Shown one piece after another: positions 19,501 through 27,477 of a stretch of 64,000 nt of DNA (the stretch's first letter is position 1; every line of letters begins with the position of its first letter). The notes below the pieces were generated by a model that saw nothing but the letters and a program-made list of their open reading frames with translations, searched no databases and was not told the DNA's origin. The position numbers and the translations under genes are program-made. The stretch is from Ancrocorticia sp. (GTDB lineage: Bacteria; Actinomycetota; Actinomycetes; Actinomycetales; Actinomycetaceae): NCBI GenBank assembly GCA_022648165.1, contig JALCLX010000004.1:1-64000 (forward strand). The letters are read 5' to 3'.

Positions 19501-19638
19501 GGGTACCTTTGAGAAATCTTCGACGTGATCCGCCACATTCAGCAGCTGAAGCAGGCTGTCAGCAAGGAGTGATTCAGCCCGTATCGGATCAACAAATCCC
19601 ACACGGCGCAGCACGCTGGTGAAAGAGACTTCTCGCAT
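16579..19638 (-). CDS. glnE: bifunctional glutamine synthetase adenylyltransferase/deadenylase
   Basis: Adds AMP to, and removes it from, the regulatory Tyr of GlnA. The 1019-residue length is right for GlnE. Two nucleotidyltransferase cores are visible: the N-terminal adenylyl-removing half with GARELNYISDVDVVYVA and the C-terminal adenylyl-transferase half with GGREMGYASDADVIFVHEP. Each is followed by its helical GlnD-type segment (KLGKGGLRDVEFTVQLLQL and KLGRGGLADVEWTAQLLQM). The start ATG lies one base after the stop of glnA2, so the two are coupled. In actinobacteria GlnE is the post-translational brake on GlnA. Confidence 0.96.
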   Translation of the reverse strand: MREVSFTSVLRRVGFVDPIRAESLLADSLLQLLNVADHVEDFSKVPDPDACVLALLRLTESCRAQGMEDQLEAIMNSAGAGNGATARQRLLSLLGMSSALGDFLITHPQRVREVEGLSQTIIRTTIDAERAAALRAVGADPDSDFPVATLSGGSGINALRANYFTRICAIAEADLTASDPLALMPAVGGALSDVVAGALEAALAVARTQIEGAENVGLTIVAMGKTGARELNYISDVDVVYVARALNDDIAESEMLSIATKLATWVGKAVSAPSGESALWILDAALRPEGKDGPLVRTLESHISYYRRWAQGWEFQALLKARPIAGDRALGEAYLRELWPLVWKAAERENFVEESRAMRKRVEDNVPPREENRQLKLGKGGLRDVEFTVQLLQLVHGRADKTLRVRATLDALAALRDGGYVARKDADMLDSDYRFLRCLEHRIQLQRLRRSHLVPTNTSELRRIARSFHRDDIRTAEDLEQMWQRTRLSVRQLHQEIYYRPLLPYAARLSADDISLERSAAIERLKAIGYRDPNGALANILALTTGVSRTAAIQRQLLPVMLGWFATGPEPDAGLLAFRVLSEKMGRTSWYMRTLRDGGAAAERLCIVLSSSRYLAEQIPELPESISWLQETRDLEPRSREELDAELDSMLERRSDPSDIAMVGRYLRRRELLRTGLGQVLHIVSPIESRAAVSCAAEIAIAAGLRGAIEAAKQKYGSEPLSSYLVVAMGRLGGREMGYASDADVIFVHEPFAGKDDERAARFALDVAANLKNLLKEIGSELPLPIDFDLRPEGRQGVLTRTLSSYAEYYERWAEIWERQSLLRARPIAGDAALAQRFIALIDPYRYPVEGISERDLREVRRIKARVEAERMPRGVSPHRHLKLGRGGLADVEWTAQLLQMQYAGQHAKLRVTSTLGALAAAADEGLIARSDADQLSEAWNMASELRDVNFLGTGRSSSLKIDVLPHNVEELAVVAFLLEGDVSERHDVEERYLRAARRARSVVERILFGREPEEVPHS

Positions 19639-19639
19639 A

Positions 19640-20977
19640 TCAGTAGGTCGATAGGAAACGGCGGCGTTCGGCAGGAGTCACCTGGCGGCGATATTGCTGC
19701 CATTCGTGTTGCTTATCCCGGATGAAATAGTCAAAGCAGTCTTCGCCCAGCGTCTCAGCAACGAGCTCTGACTGGCGCATCACTCCGATTGCCTCCACGA
19801 GCGAACCTGGAAGCGCCTCTATACCGGCAACTTTCCGTTCCATATCGCTCATCAGGAAAACGTCAGTATCCGCAGGCTCCGGCAGCTCGTAATCCCCTTC
19901 GATCCCAGCCAGCCCAGCCCGAAGCATCGCCGCAAACGCCAGATATGGATTCACGGCGCTATCCAGCGCGCGATATTCAAGCCGTGCCGATTGCACTTTT
20001 GCGGGCTTGTAGCCGGGTAGCCGTATGAGCGCTGAGCGGTTTCCGGGGCCCCAGCATACGTACGACGGCGCCTCATCTCCGCCCCAGAGCCGCTTGTACG
20101 AATTCACGTGCTGGTTGGTAATCGCCGTGATTTCACGAGCGTGCCGGAGCAGGCCCGCCATGAATTGCCGTCCCGTCTTAGAAAGACCATAGGGGCCCGT
20201 GGGATCAGCAAACGCATTGTGCTCACCTTCGAAGAGAGAAATATGCGTGTGCATACCACTGCCAGGTGCCTCAATGAGTGGCTTCGGCATAAACGACGCC
20301 TGCACGCCTTGTTGAATTGCTACTTCTTCGATGACGGCCCGGAATGTCATCAGGTTGTCCGCCATGGAGAGAGCATCCGAATACCTCAAGTCAATTTCGT
20401 TCTGGCCTGGCCCTGCCTCATGGTGAGAGAATTCAACCGAAATTCCCATCTCTTCAAGGTTCAAGATCGCTTCGCGGCGAAAATCGTGTGCGGTAGAGCG
20501 GGACACGTGATCGAAATAGGACGCGGAATCGATCGGCACGGGAACTTTCTCCGGATCGGTTTCCGGATAAAACAGGTAAAACTCCACTTCGGGGTGCACG
20601 TAACACGTGAAGCCCATGTCCGCCGCTTTCGCGAGCGCGCGTTTGAGGATCGTCCTCGGATCGGAACGGGCGGGTTCCCCATCTCTGGTGGTGATATCGC
20701 AGAACATGCGCGCCACCGGGTTGCTCTCACCACGCCACGGCAGGAGTTGGAATGTTGCCGCATCAGGGCGGGCGAGCATATCCGATTCATAGACGCGCGT
20801 GAGGCCTTGTATGGAGGATCCATCGAATCCTATGCCCTCTTCGAAAGCGTCTTCCAGCTCGGCAGGCGCAATCGCCACGGATTTCAGTGTCCCGACGACA
20901 TCGGTAAACCAGAGGCGAACGAATCGTACACCGCGTTCTTCAATGCTGCGCAGCACATACTCTTGTTGGCGATCCAT
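19640..20977 (-). CDS. glnA2: glutamine synthetase-like protein GlnA2
   Basis: Second class I glutamine synthetase homologue, 445 residues. It keeps the metal and ATP motifs (IGFDGSSIQGL, HPEVEFYLF, HHEAGPGQNEIDLRY, SFMPKPLIEAPGSGMHTHIS, NRSALIRLPGY, EYRALDSAVNPYLAF). The adenylylation Tyr loop of GlnA is missing (PADTDVFLMSDMERK in its place), so it should not be a GlnE target. AAGGAG four bases before the ATG at 20977 decides the start; an ATG at 21004 has no site. It is directly upstream of glnE. GlnA2 members in other actinobacteria either make glutamine weakly or glutamylate polyamines, and the sequence here does not settle which. Confidence 0.92.
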   Translation of the reverse strand: MDRQQEYVLRSIEERGVRFVRLWFTDVVGTLKSVAIAPAELEDAFEEGIGFDGSSIQGLTRVYESDMLARPDAATFQLLPWRGESNPVARMFCDITTRDGEPARSDPRTILKRALAKAADMGFTCYVHPEVEFYLFYPETDPEKVPVPIDSASYFDHVSRSTAHDFRREAILNLEEMGISVEFSHHEAGPGQNEIDLRYSDALSMADNLMTFRAVIEEVAIQQGVQASFMPKPLIEAPGSGMHTHISLFEGEHNAFADPTGPYGLSKTGRQFMAGLLRHAREITAITNQHVNSYKRLWGGDEAPSYVCWGPGNRSALIRLPGYKPAKVQSARLEYRALDSAVNPYLAFAAMLRAGLAGIEGDYELPEPADTDVFLMSDMERKVAGIEALPGSLVEAIGVMRQSELVAETLGEDCFDYFIRDKQHEWQQYRRQVTPAERRRFLSTY

Positions 20978-21050
20978 GGCACTCCTTGTTGTCTCTGCCT
21001 GCACTTCATTGTGCCATCTCGCCCCCGTTCATCGCAGTATATGCTCACAT

Positions 21051-22205
21051 CTACCAACCAGTTGGCGGGGTGGTCAGAGGCATACGAGCATGCGTATCGT
21101 CCGCATCAGGATTCGCGGACATCCGATGCCATGTGAAGGCCACGAAATCCTCCACCTCGTGCCACTGCGAGAACGGCTCAGCAGTTCGGTTCGCCCAGTG
21201 TAGCGCCGACTCAACGTCCGTATGCGTACCCACGCTCAAGCGTTCAAGGCTTTGTGCCCATTCGTGAACGCAATCGAGCGCCACGGCCCACCCCGCATAA
21301 TGTGCGAAATCTGCGGGCGTGGCCCCCGTGTCACGGGACCCGGTCACGATGTACTCGCGAAAGCCCACCACCTGATCTCGCGCCACTACTCCATCTGCGG
21401 TGCGCTCGGCAGCGCCCAGTATAGTCACTAAGCCCAGCAATGCCACGAGCACACAGACAATAATCCAGAACGGCCGCAGCGCCCCCGTGGCGGTGAGAAT
21501 CCCCGCCACGATTGCACCCACGATGCCACCTATGACCTCCAGCGCACCGGCAGTGCCCAACTGTTGCCGGCCATAACGCAACCAACCGCGATCTACCTGA
21601 ATTCGGTGAAACGTGGAATCCGCCAGATCTTCGGCAAGCGAGAGCCGGATTCCCGCCACCCTCGCCGTGGGCATACCCAGCGGTGGGATGCCACTCGATT
21701 CTAAAGTTGTACGGTATCTGCGCACATCGAATGGCCGTTCTGGAGCGTACAGCGGACTCTCCACAGCCCCGGGCACAGCAAGAAGTTCAAGAAGCTCGCG
21801 TTCTTCAGCCGAACAGCTTTCGTCAGGACCGCGTAAAAAAGTCACGACCACAGAACGCTCAGAAGTGGGGACGTTGCGGTATTCGACAAGGCGAAGGAAT
21901 CCGCGCTGCGCCAAATCCAGAATCGTCGCTGTCAAAAGGTCTCGTCCTTCGGCCGTATGGTACACCAGCGCAGCCTCCGCCACGCTCATCTGGGGCAGCT
22001 CCGAGCGCACGGGCGGCGCACCACCATGTACCTGGCATGTCGGGTGCTGGCTGCCAGGTTCCGGGAAAACGCCGCGTGGTAGATCGGCGTATTCGCGTTC
22101 AGGGCGCAACGCGATCAAGAGGAGAAAAAATGCGAGGCAAATAGCGGCGATCCCAACCCAGAACTCAGAGTTCGTCACACCGAAGTATCCGATGAGCTGT
22201 TGCAC
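21051..22205 (-). CDS. DUF2207-like membrane protein
   Basis: A protein of 384 residues with an N-terminal span (FWVGIAAICLAFFLLLIAL) and a paired hydrophobic stretch near residues 240-290. The soluble part has VAEAALVYHTAEGRDLLTATILDLAQRG, and the C-terminal region has QVVGFREYIVTGS and GWAVALDCVHEWAQSL. This resembles the C-terminal part of DUF2207 proteins, where a REYI segment and a WAVAL..V.EWA segment recur. The large extracytoplasmic N-terminal domain of that family is absent. Function unknown. Confidence 0.65.
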   Translation of the reverse strand: MQQLIGYFGVTNSEFWVGIAAICLAFFLLLIALRPEREYADLPRGVFPEPGSQHPTCQVHGGAPPVRSELPQMSVAEAALVYHTAEGRDLLTATILDLAQRGFLRLVEYRNVPTSERSVVVTFLRGPDESCSAEERELLELLAVPGAVESPLYAPERPFDVRRYRTTLESSGIPPLGMPTARVAGIRLSLAEDLADSTFHRIQVDRGWLRYGRQQLGTAGALEVIGGIVGAIVAGILTATGALRPFWIIVCVLVALLGLVTILGAAERTADGVVARDQVVGFREYIVTGSRDTGATPADFAHYAGWAVALDCVHEWAQSLERLSVGTHTDVESALHWANRTAEPFSQWHEVEDFVAFTWHRMSANPDADDTHARMPLTTPPTGW

Positions 22206-22305
22206 ACTACCTCCCTCGTTCTTCCGTCATGCTCTCATGGCACCCCATCGTAATGCACCAGCGTCTAGGATAGATCGCAAGCAAACGCTACGGTGAAGGA
22301 ACATC

Positions 22306-23112
22306 ATGACAGGTACCACTCCGACTCGTTTTCGCGTGCATCACTTTGCGGAGCTCAAAGCCCGCCAGGAACCCATCACAATGTTGACGTGCTATGACAC
22401 GCTCCACGCGCGTCTCTTCGATACCGCTGGCATTGAGACGTTACTCGTCGGCGATTCGTACGGAAACACGATGCTCGGATATCCTTCTACCATTCCCGTC
22501 ACACTCGAGGAAATGGTGATTGCCACCCGGGCAGTTGCGCGCGGTGCGCGGCGCGCATTCATTGTAGGAGACTTGCCTTTCGGATCTTACGAAGAATCTG
22601 AAGCCCAGGCAGTTCGCTCATCGATTGCGCTTATCAAGGCAGGGGCGCACGCGGTCAAGCTGGAAGGCGGAGAACGCCAGGCGCACACCATCAGGGCTAT
22701 CACCGCTGCGGGTGTCTCCGTTGTTGGCCATATTGGCTTCACTCCCCAATCTGAGGCCAAACTGGGTGGGCCACGCGTCCAAGGGCGCGGCGAAGAAGGC
22801 GCAACGCGCTTGATTGACGACGCCGCCGCCGTCCAGGAAGCCGGTGCTATCGCCGTCGTCCTCGAAATGGTTCCTGCTAAGCTCGCAGCCAAAATCACAG
22901 AGATTCTGGAAATCCCCACCATCGGCATCGGCGCAGGCGCCGGTACGGATGGCCAAGTGCTCGTATGGACGGACATGGCGGGGATGACGGAGTGGACGCC
23001 GTCTTTCTCACAGCAGTTTGGGCAGATCGGGAAGGCGCTCACTCAAGCGGCAACAGATTACAAGAACGCCGTCAAAAGCGGGGAATTCCCCGCGGAGAAG
23101 CACAGTTTTTAA
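22306..23112 (+). CDS. panB: 3-methyl-2-oxobutanoate hydroxymethyltransferase
   Basis: First committed step of pantothenate synthesis: moves a hydroxymethyl group from methylene-THF to ketoisovalerate. The protein has 268 residues. Landmarks: ITMLTCYDTLHARLFD, LLVGDSYGNTMLGY (metal-binding Asp), VKLEGGERQAHTIRA, GHIGFTPQSEAKLGG, the catalytic Glu in VVLEMVPAKLA, and IGIGAGAGTDGQVLVW. GAAGGAA precedes the ATG. No other pan genes are nearby. Confidence 0.95.
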   Translation: MTGTTPTRFRVHHFAELKARQEPITMLTCYDTLHARLFDTAGIETLLVGDSYGNTMLGYPSTIPVTLEEMVIATRAVARGARRAFIVGDLPFGSYEESEAQAVRSSIALIKAGAHAVKLEGGERQAHTIRAITAAGVSVVGHIGFTPQSEAKLGGPRVQGRGEEGATRLIDDAAAVQEAGAIAVVLEMVPAKLAAKITEILEIPTIGIGAGAGTDGQVLVWTDMAGMTEWTPSFSQQFGQIGKALTQAATDYKNAVKSGEFPAEKHSF

Positions 23113-23117
23113 CTCGT

Positions 23118-23348
23118 TCAGTCCCACTGTGCGGGGCCTTCCCATTCCTCTTGCCACGCACGATCTGCCGCATCTTCCGCGGCGTTCCTCTGCGCAGCAC
23201 GTTGGAATGCGTGAGCGGCTTCCTCCGCTGTGTCATATGGCCCCATCCGGTGAAGCCATGACGACTTCTTTCCCTCTTCAACCTCACCCGTTTCTGTGTT
23301 GAAGTAGTATTGGCTACGCTCGGGCACGCCGCGTGATTGCTCAGTCAC
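23118..23348 (-). CDS. small SPOR-like conserved protein
   Basis: A protein of 76 residues with [20 protein letters not shown], then [21 protein letters not shown] and a charged tail. It resembles short actinobacterial proteins annotated SPOR domain-containing. GTG at 23348 with AAGGA eight bases upstream is preferred. The longer frame would run into the map promoter region. Its end lies five bases from the panB stop (convergent). The role is unknown. Confidence 0.6.
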   Translation of the reverse strand: MTEQSRGVPERSQYYFNTETGEVEEGKKSSWLHRMGPYDTAEEAAHAFQRAAQRNAAEDAADRAWQEEWEGPAQWD

Positions 23349-23383
23349 TTCATCGTTCCTTTCGTACCGGAAGGTGCGCCGGC

Positions 23384-23389
23384 CTAGAA
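23384..23389 (+). promoter_or_regulatory. -10 element for a leaderless map transcript
   Basis: TAGAAT ends eight bases before the map ATG at 23398. Transcription would start at or within a base or two of the start codon, and no ribosome site is present between them. The -35 region is weak. Confidence 0.55.
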
Positions 23390-23397
23390 TTGAATGC

Positions 23398-24309
23398 ATG
23401 ACTAATTCTACTTTGGCGCAGCGCGCGCCACTCGGGACGCTTGTTGCAGGCAAGGTCTCCCCCCGCCTTCATGTCCCGCCACAGATTTCCCGGCCAGAAT
23501 ACATGTTCCACGATGGACCGGAAGTTGTCACAGCGTCAGACGTCAAAGATGCTGAAACCATCGAGCGCATTCGTGCGGCCGGCCAGATCGCTGCGGACGC
23601 CATGTATGAAACGGCGAAGGCCATCCGCCCTGGTGTCACAACTGATGCACTTGACAAGATCGCCCACGAATACATGTGTGATCACGGAGCCTACCCTTCC
23701 ACCCTCGGGTACATGGGATACCCCAAATCAATCTGCACCTCGATCAACGAGGTTATCTGCCACGGCATTCCGGATTCTACGGTTCTCCAAGAGGGCGACA
23801 TCATCAATTTGGATGTCACCGCGTACAAGGACGGCGTGCATGGTGATACCAACGCCACCTTCCCTGTTGGAGAGATTGACCAAGAATCTCGGCTCTTGAT
23901 CGAACGGACTGCCACATCGATGCTGCGTGGAATAAAAGCCGTCAAACCCGGCCGAAAAATCAACGTGATCGGGCGCGTTATCGAATCATATGCCAAGCGC
24001 TTTGAATATGGCGTGGTCGAGGATTTCACAGGTCACGGGGTTGGTGAAGCTTTCCATTCTGGTCTCATCGTGCCCCACTATGATTCCGCGCCACAATATG
24101 ACGACGTGATGCAGCCCGGCATGGTCTTCACTATTGAGCCGATGCTCACGCTGGGGGGCATTGAATGGGAGCAATGGGATAACGGTTGGACCGTCGTGAC
24201 GAAAGATCGTGGACGCACGGCGCAGTGGGAACATACGATCGTCGTAACGGACGACGGCGCCGAAATTCTCACGTTGCCATCAGATCCGGATCTGGCACCC
24301 CATCTCTGA
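23398..24309 (+). CDS. map: methionine aminopeptidase, type I
   Basis: Removes N-terminal Met from new proteins. The protein has 303 residues. The metal ligands are visible: Asp in [19 protein letters not shown] (two Asp), His in GHGVGEAFH, Glu in FTIEPML, and Glu in QWEHTIVV. It has an N-terminal extension of about 40 residues (with [15 protein letters not shown]) before the catalytic core, typical of actinobacterial MapB-type enzymes. There is no Shine-Dalgarno site; a -10 box lies just upstream, suggesting a leaderless message. ppgK follows after 15 bp. Confidence 0.94.
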   Translation: MTNSTLAQRAPLGTLVAGKVSPRLHVPPQISRPEYMFHDGPEVVTASDVKDAETIERIRAAGQIAADAMYETAKAIRPGVTTDALDKIAHEYMCDHGAYPSTLGYMGYPKSICTSINEVICHGIPDSTVLQEGDIINLDVTAYKDGVHGDTNATFPVGEIDQESRLLIERTATSMLRGIKAVKPGRKINVIGRVIESYAKRFEYGVVEDFTGHGVGEAFHSGLIVPHYDSAPQYDDVMQPGMVFTIEPMLTLGGIEWEQWDNGWTVVTKDRGRTAQWEHTIVVTDDGAEILTLPSDPDLAPHL

Positions 24310-24324
24310 GCAAAGGAGCGAGGC

Positions 24325-25161
24325 ATGGCGGATTACCCCAGCACAGTAGCGTTCGGTATTGATATCGGAGGTTCGGGTATTAAGGGAGCACCGGTAGACC
24401 TGATGACGGGCGAGTTTTACGCGCCCCGCTTCCGGATTGCCACGCCCCATCCCGCTACGCCTCGCGCCGTCTCTGAAACAGTGGCACGCCTGGTCGAGCA
24501 TTTTGACATTGGGCCCGATGTTCCCATTGGGATCGACTTTCCCGCACCCATCATCCACGGCGTGGCCCCCATGATCGCTAATCTGGATAAGTCGTGGACT
24601 GGCCTCAATGTGCGTGACCTAATGGAAAAACAACTTGGCCGTCCCGTTACGGTGATCAATGATGCGGACGCGGCCGGCTACGCGGAAGTCCACTACGGCG
24701 CTGCAGAGGACAGAGATGGTCAAATCATTGTTGTCACCCTCGGTACTGGGATAGGTACCGCATTGATCATGAATGGTGTACTCGTACCCAATACGGAGCT
24801 GGGACATCTGGAAATCGATGGGCACGACGCAGAATCCCGCGCGGCGGCCTCAGTTTTCGAACGTAAGAATCTCTCCTACCGCAAGTGGGCCAAACGGCTG
24901 CAACGGTACTTTACGCACCTCGAAATGCTGCTGAATCCGGATCTGTTTGTCGTGGGCGGTGGAGTCTCGAAGCGGGCAGACAAATTCTTGCCCTTTATCA
25001 CTACACGGGCACCAATAATTCCCGCTGAACTGCGCAATACGGCCGGTATCGTAGGATCTGCCTTGCGGGCCGCGCAAGAAGCGGGAACTTTCACGCTCAC
25101 CCCACAGGTGAAGCAGCGCATTCGGACATACCGAGACGACGCACGGGCAAAGGGCGAATGA
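24325..25161 (+). CDS. ppgK: polyphosphate glucokinase
   Basis: ROK-family kinase that phosphorylates glucose using polyphosphate or ATP. The protein has 278 residues. Seen: [20 protein letters not shown] (phosphate 1), [15 protein letters not shown] (catalytic Asp region), [14 protein letters not shown], the [13 protein letters not shown] segment and [16 protein letters not shown]. These are the marks of actinobacterial PpgK rather than generic ROK sugar kinases, which carry a zinc motif that is absent here. AAGGAG precedes the ATG. Its last codons overlap the 3' end of the RNase P RNA gene on the other strand. Confidence 0.93.
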   Translation: MADYPSTVAFGIDIGGSGIKGAPVDLMTGEFYAPRFRIATPHPATPRAVSETVARLVEHFDIGPDVPIGIDFPAPIIHGVAPMIANLDKSWTGLNVRDLMEKQLGRPVTVINDADAAGYAEVHYGAAEDRDGQIIVVTLGTGIGTALIMNGVLVPNTELGHLEIDGHDAESRAAASVFERKNLSYRKWAKRLQRYFTHLEMLLNPDLFVVGGGVSKRADKFLPFITTRAPIIPAELRNTAGIVGSALRAAQEAGTFTLTPQVKQRIRTYRDDARAKGE

Positions 25162-25510
25162 GCCAGCCGATACGCCGGGTTCTGTGCCTGTGCTAGACAG
25201 GCGGCGACCATCCATCTAGGACACGCGTTACCACGTGCCTCAAGCAGCCCACCCGCGCGCTCAGCGGGACGCCTCGAAGCGCGCTGTCTGGCCTTGCTCC
25301 CGATGGGGCTTGCCGTGCCGCCTCAGTCACCTGAAGCGCGGTGGTCTCTTACACCGCCTTTTCACCCTTACCGCATGCGGCGGTTTGTTTTCTGTGGCGC
25401 TTTCCCGCGGGTCACCCCGGGTGGGCGTTACCCACCATCGTTCCCTGTGGAGCCCGGACGTTCCTCGTAACACCTCAGTGCCACGCGGCCGCCTGGCCGA
25501 CTCATTCGCC
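25153..25510 (-). ncRNA. rnpB: RNase P RNA, bacterial class A
   Basis: Catalytic RNA that matures tRNA 5' ends. Read on the minus strand, the universal blocks appear in order: GAGGAACGTCCGGGCTCCAC near the 5' side, GGTAAGGGTGAAAAGG in the middle and ACAGAACCCGGCGTATCGGC near the 3' end. The ends are set by helix P1: the 5' strand (GGCGAATGAG then TCGGCC) pairs with the 3' strand (GGCTGG then CTCATTCGCC), an unusually long stem. A short T-run follows the 3' end, so P1 may double as terminator. The 3' end overlaps ppgK by nine bases. Confidence 0.95.
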
Positions 25511-25519
25511 TGAGCTATG

Positions 25520-26254
25520 TTACTCCTCCAAACGCACGACTATCGCATCGTAGTCTTGTGACAGGCAGATCTCGTCCTCGGGCAGCGCGCGGATCTGCGC
25601 AACCTCCACGGGAGAAAGTTGAACCCCCGCCTCAGTGGCACCATTGCGGTACATCGCGATCACCGCGTATCCGCCGCTGGCACGCGAGTGTTCGTAGATT
25701 CGTTTGAGATCGTCGTTCAGCGGCGAGAACAGTGCCTGGCGCTCCCGCCGCAACTGCTCTGCCTGGCTTGTTATCTGCGCTACCACCTTTTCCAACTCTG
25801 CGGTGCCGGACTGTACACGCTCATCGAGCTCTGCAATACTCGCATCGATCTGCGCGATGCGCTGGGCAGCAGCCTCGCTAGTCTCAAGGGCAGCGAATTC
25901 GGAATCCGATGCCGCGTTGAGGTCTTTTCGCATCGCCTCGATCTCTCCTTGCAGCACCAAGAGATCGCGCGACGTCAAACCCACACCTGAATTCAGCTTC
26001 GCTTCTTTGGCCGCGATCGTTTCCCCCATCCGGGCGGTGTTCTGTTCCGCCTGTTTCAGCGCTTCCTGCGCACGCGCATAAGCGGACTGCGCGCTTTCCT
26101 TCTCCCGTGCTTTTGCGGCAATGGTGTTGAGGAGCGCCGCTAGTTCCTGGCGCAGCGGGTGCTTTGCGTTCTCACGTTCCAGCCGCGCAATACGCGAATC
26201 AAAATCCGCAATTTCGACGAGGGCCAATTGGTCTGCCCGGGATGCGTGCGTCAT
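25520..26254 (-). CDS. coiled-coil protein of the C4 zinc-ribbon (CT398/DUF164) family, ribbon lost
   Basis: A protein of 244 residues. The first about 170 residues form a long antiparallel coiled coil (QLALVEIADFDSRIARLE, GVGLTSRDLLVLQGEIEAMR), as in the CT398/HP0958 family. Family members then carry a zinc ribbon with two CxxC pairs. Here that part (YAVIAMYRNGATEAGVQLSP, EDEICLSQDYDAIVVRLEE) has only one Cys, so no ribbon can form. It starts three bases after the Nif3 gene stop (same strand) and ends ten bases upstream of rnpB. The gene order Nif3, coiled-coil protein, rnpB is common in actinobacteria. Confidence 0.85.
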   Translation of the reverse strand: MTHASRADQLALVEIADFDSRIARLERENAKHPLRQELAALLNTIAAKAREKESAQSAYARAQEALKQAEQNTARMGETIAAKEAKLNSGVGLTSRDLLVLQGEIEAMRKDLNAASDSEFAALETSEAAAQRIAQIDASIAELDERVQSGTAELEKVVAQITSQAEQLRRERQALFSPLNDDLKRIYEHSRASGGYAVIAMYRNGATEAGVQLSPVEVAQIRALPEDEICLSQDYDAIVVRLEE

Positions 26255-26257
26255 ACC

Positions 26258-27082
26258 TCACCTCATTGTCTCGTAGGACGGCGCCGCCGCCAGCCGCGCA
26301 ACCCACGGGTCTGTGGGCGTCGTCGATATTTCCGTGTCGACGTTGCTACCGTACGATTCGCGAACACCATCGCGGAACCATTGTTCCATCAGTCCTAAAA
26401 GCGGCCACTCCGTTGCCCAGTGCGTACCGCATACGAGCGCGCAGCCCCCATTCCACAGGTGGTCACTTGTGGGGTGATGGCGCAGATCCGCCGTCACGTA
26501 CACGTCCGCCCCCGCAGCGTTCGCCGCGTCGAGGAACGAATCGCCGGATCCGGAGCACAGGGCCACAGTGGAGACCAGTGCGTCCAGATCGCCCCCCACC
26601 AGAATCCCCGCTGGCACGGCCGGAAGCGCATCAGCAACGCGGTGAGCAAATTCCCGGAGCGTCACCGGTGCCGCCAGCGTGCCCACTCCTCCGATGCCGG
26701 ATTCGGATAGGGGCCGTTCTAGTCTCACTCCGAAGAGCTCCGCCAGTGCTCGCGTGGACGCAGCGACATCAGCATTCGTGTGGGCAGAGAACTGGGCAAC
26801 GCCATGCCGTATTAGCTCTGCAGTCCATCGGCCCTTGGCCGACGTCGTCGCAACGGAATGGGTTCCGCGCAAATACAGCGGATGGTGTGTCACAAGAAGA
26901 TCGGCGTGTCCATCTATCGCCTCCCGCACGGTTGCCTCACACGGGTCAACAGCGAAAAGCACTTTACGGCACGGCGCGTTCACGTCGCCGATCGCCAAAC
27001 CGACATGGTCCCACGATTCCGCAGTTTCTGGAGGAAACAAACGATTGAGAACGGCGACGGCGTCGCCCACGGTTAGACTCAT
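26258..27082 (-). CDS. Nif3-like dinuclear metal-centre protein
   Basis: NIF3/YbgI family protein of 274 residues, predicted to form a hexameric ring. Metal-ligand segments: LLVTHHPLYLRG (two His), AHTNADVA (Asp), and THWATEWPLL near the C-terminus (His and Glu). The N-terminus has WDHVGLAIGD. The biochemical role of the family is unsettled (GTP cyclohydrolase-like fold, possible hydrolase). It is co-transcribed with the coiled-coil gene, three bases downstream. Confidence 0.9.
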   Translation of the reverse strand: MSLTVGDAVAVLNRLFPPETAESWDHVGLAIGDVNAPCRKVLFAVDPCEATVREAIDGHADLLVTHHPLYLRGTHSVATTSAKGRWTAELIRHGVAQFSAHTNADVAASTRALAELFGVRLERPLSESGIGGVGTLAAPVTLREFAHRVADALPAVPAGILVGGDLDALVSTVALCSGSGDSFLDAANAAGADVYVTADLRHHPTSDHLWNGGCALVCGTHWATEWPLLGLMEQWFRDGVRESYGSNVDTEISTTPTDPWVARLAAAPSYETMR

Positions 27083-27098
27083 GCCACCAGACTACTGG

Positions 27099-27383
27099 TT
27101 AGGACAGCGACAAGAACATTTTCTCCAATTCTTCTGGGTTGTATTCGCCGTTCCCATCCGGATCAGATAGGCATTCCTTCATCGCGGTAGAGATCACCAG
27201 GAACCCAGCACGATCGATAGCCTTCGAGACAGCCGCAATCTGTTGTACGACATCCCGGCATTGCCCGCCACGTTCTACTGCTGTGATGACAGCTCCAAGC
27301 TGCCCGTGGGCCCTGCGCAAGCGATTGAGGATCTTTCGCTGCGCTTCTTCGTCGTTGCCGAGGGCACTTTCCGTGTCCAACAT
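27099..27383 (-). CDS. cstR: CsoR-family repressor of the CstR (persulfide-sensing) type
   Basis: All-helical DNA-binding repressor of 94 residues. The family core is RKILNRLRRAHGQLGAV, then Cys42 (GGQCRDVVQQ) and Cys71 (STAMKECL), 29 residues apart exactly as Cys36 and Cys65 of the tuberculosis CsoR. The intervening copper ligand His is replaced by Ala67, so Cu(I) sensing is unlikely. The Cys pair alone is the arrangement of CstR, which reacts with persulfides. AAGGAGG lies four bases before the ATG. It is divergent from the Cys-rich mini-protein and the CoA-disulfide reductase-rhodanese gene, with a palindromic operator between. The naming rests on residue pattern and context. Confidence 0.82.
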   Translation of the reverse strand: MLDTESALGNDEEAQRKILNRLRRAHGQLGAVITAVERGGQCRDVVQQIAAVSKAIDRAGFLVISTAMKECLSDPDGNGEYNPEELEKMFLSLS

Positions 27384-27411
27384 CTCTCCTCCTTATGCAA
27401 GGTCCTCCCGT

Positions 27412-27427
27412 ATACCCCTAGGGGTAT
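27412..27427. promoter_or_regulatory. CsoR/CstR operator palindrome
   Basis: ATACCCCTAGGGGTAT is a perfect 16-bp palindrome midway between the divergent repressor and mini-protein genes. It matches the G/C-tract operator of the CsoR/CstR family. A candidate -10 (CATACT, 27436-27441) would place the -35 inside the palindrome, so binding should block transcription to the right. Related sites are at 50031 and 47465. Confidence 0.8.
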
Positions 27428-27477
27428 CGTGCTAGCATACTGCCAGCAGTCTATCGCGACAAGAGAAGGAGAACGTC

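Noticed and set aside
27099-27383. Calling the repressor a copper-sensing CsoR
   Set aside because: The His ligand between the two Cys is Ala67, and its neighbours are sulfur enzymes rather than copper genes.
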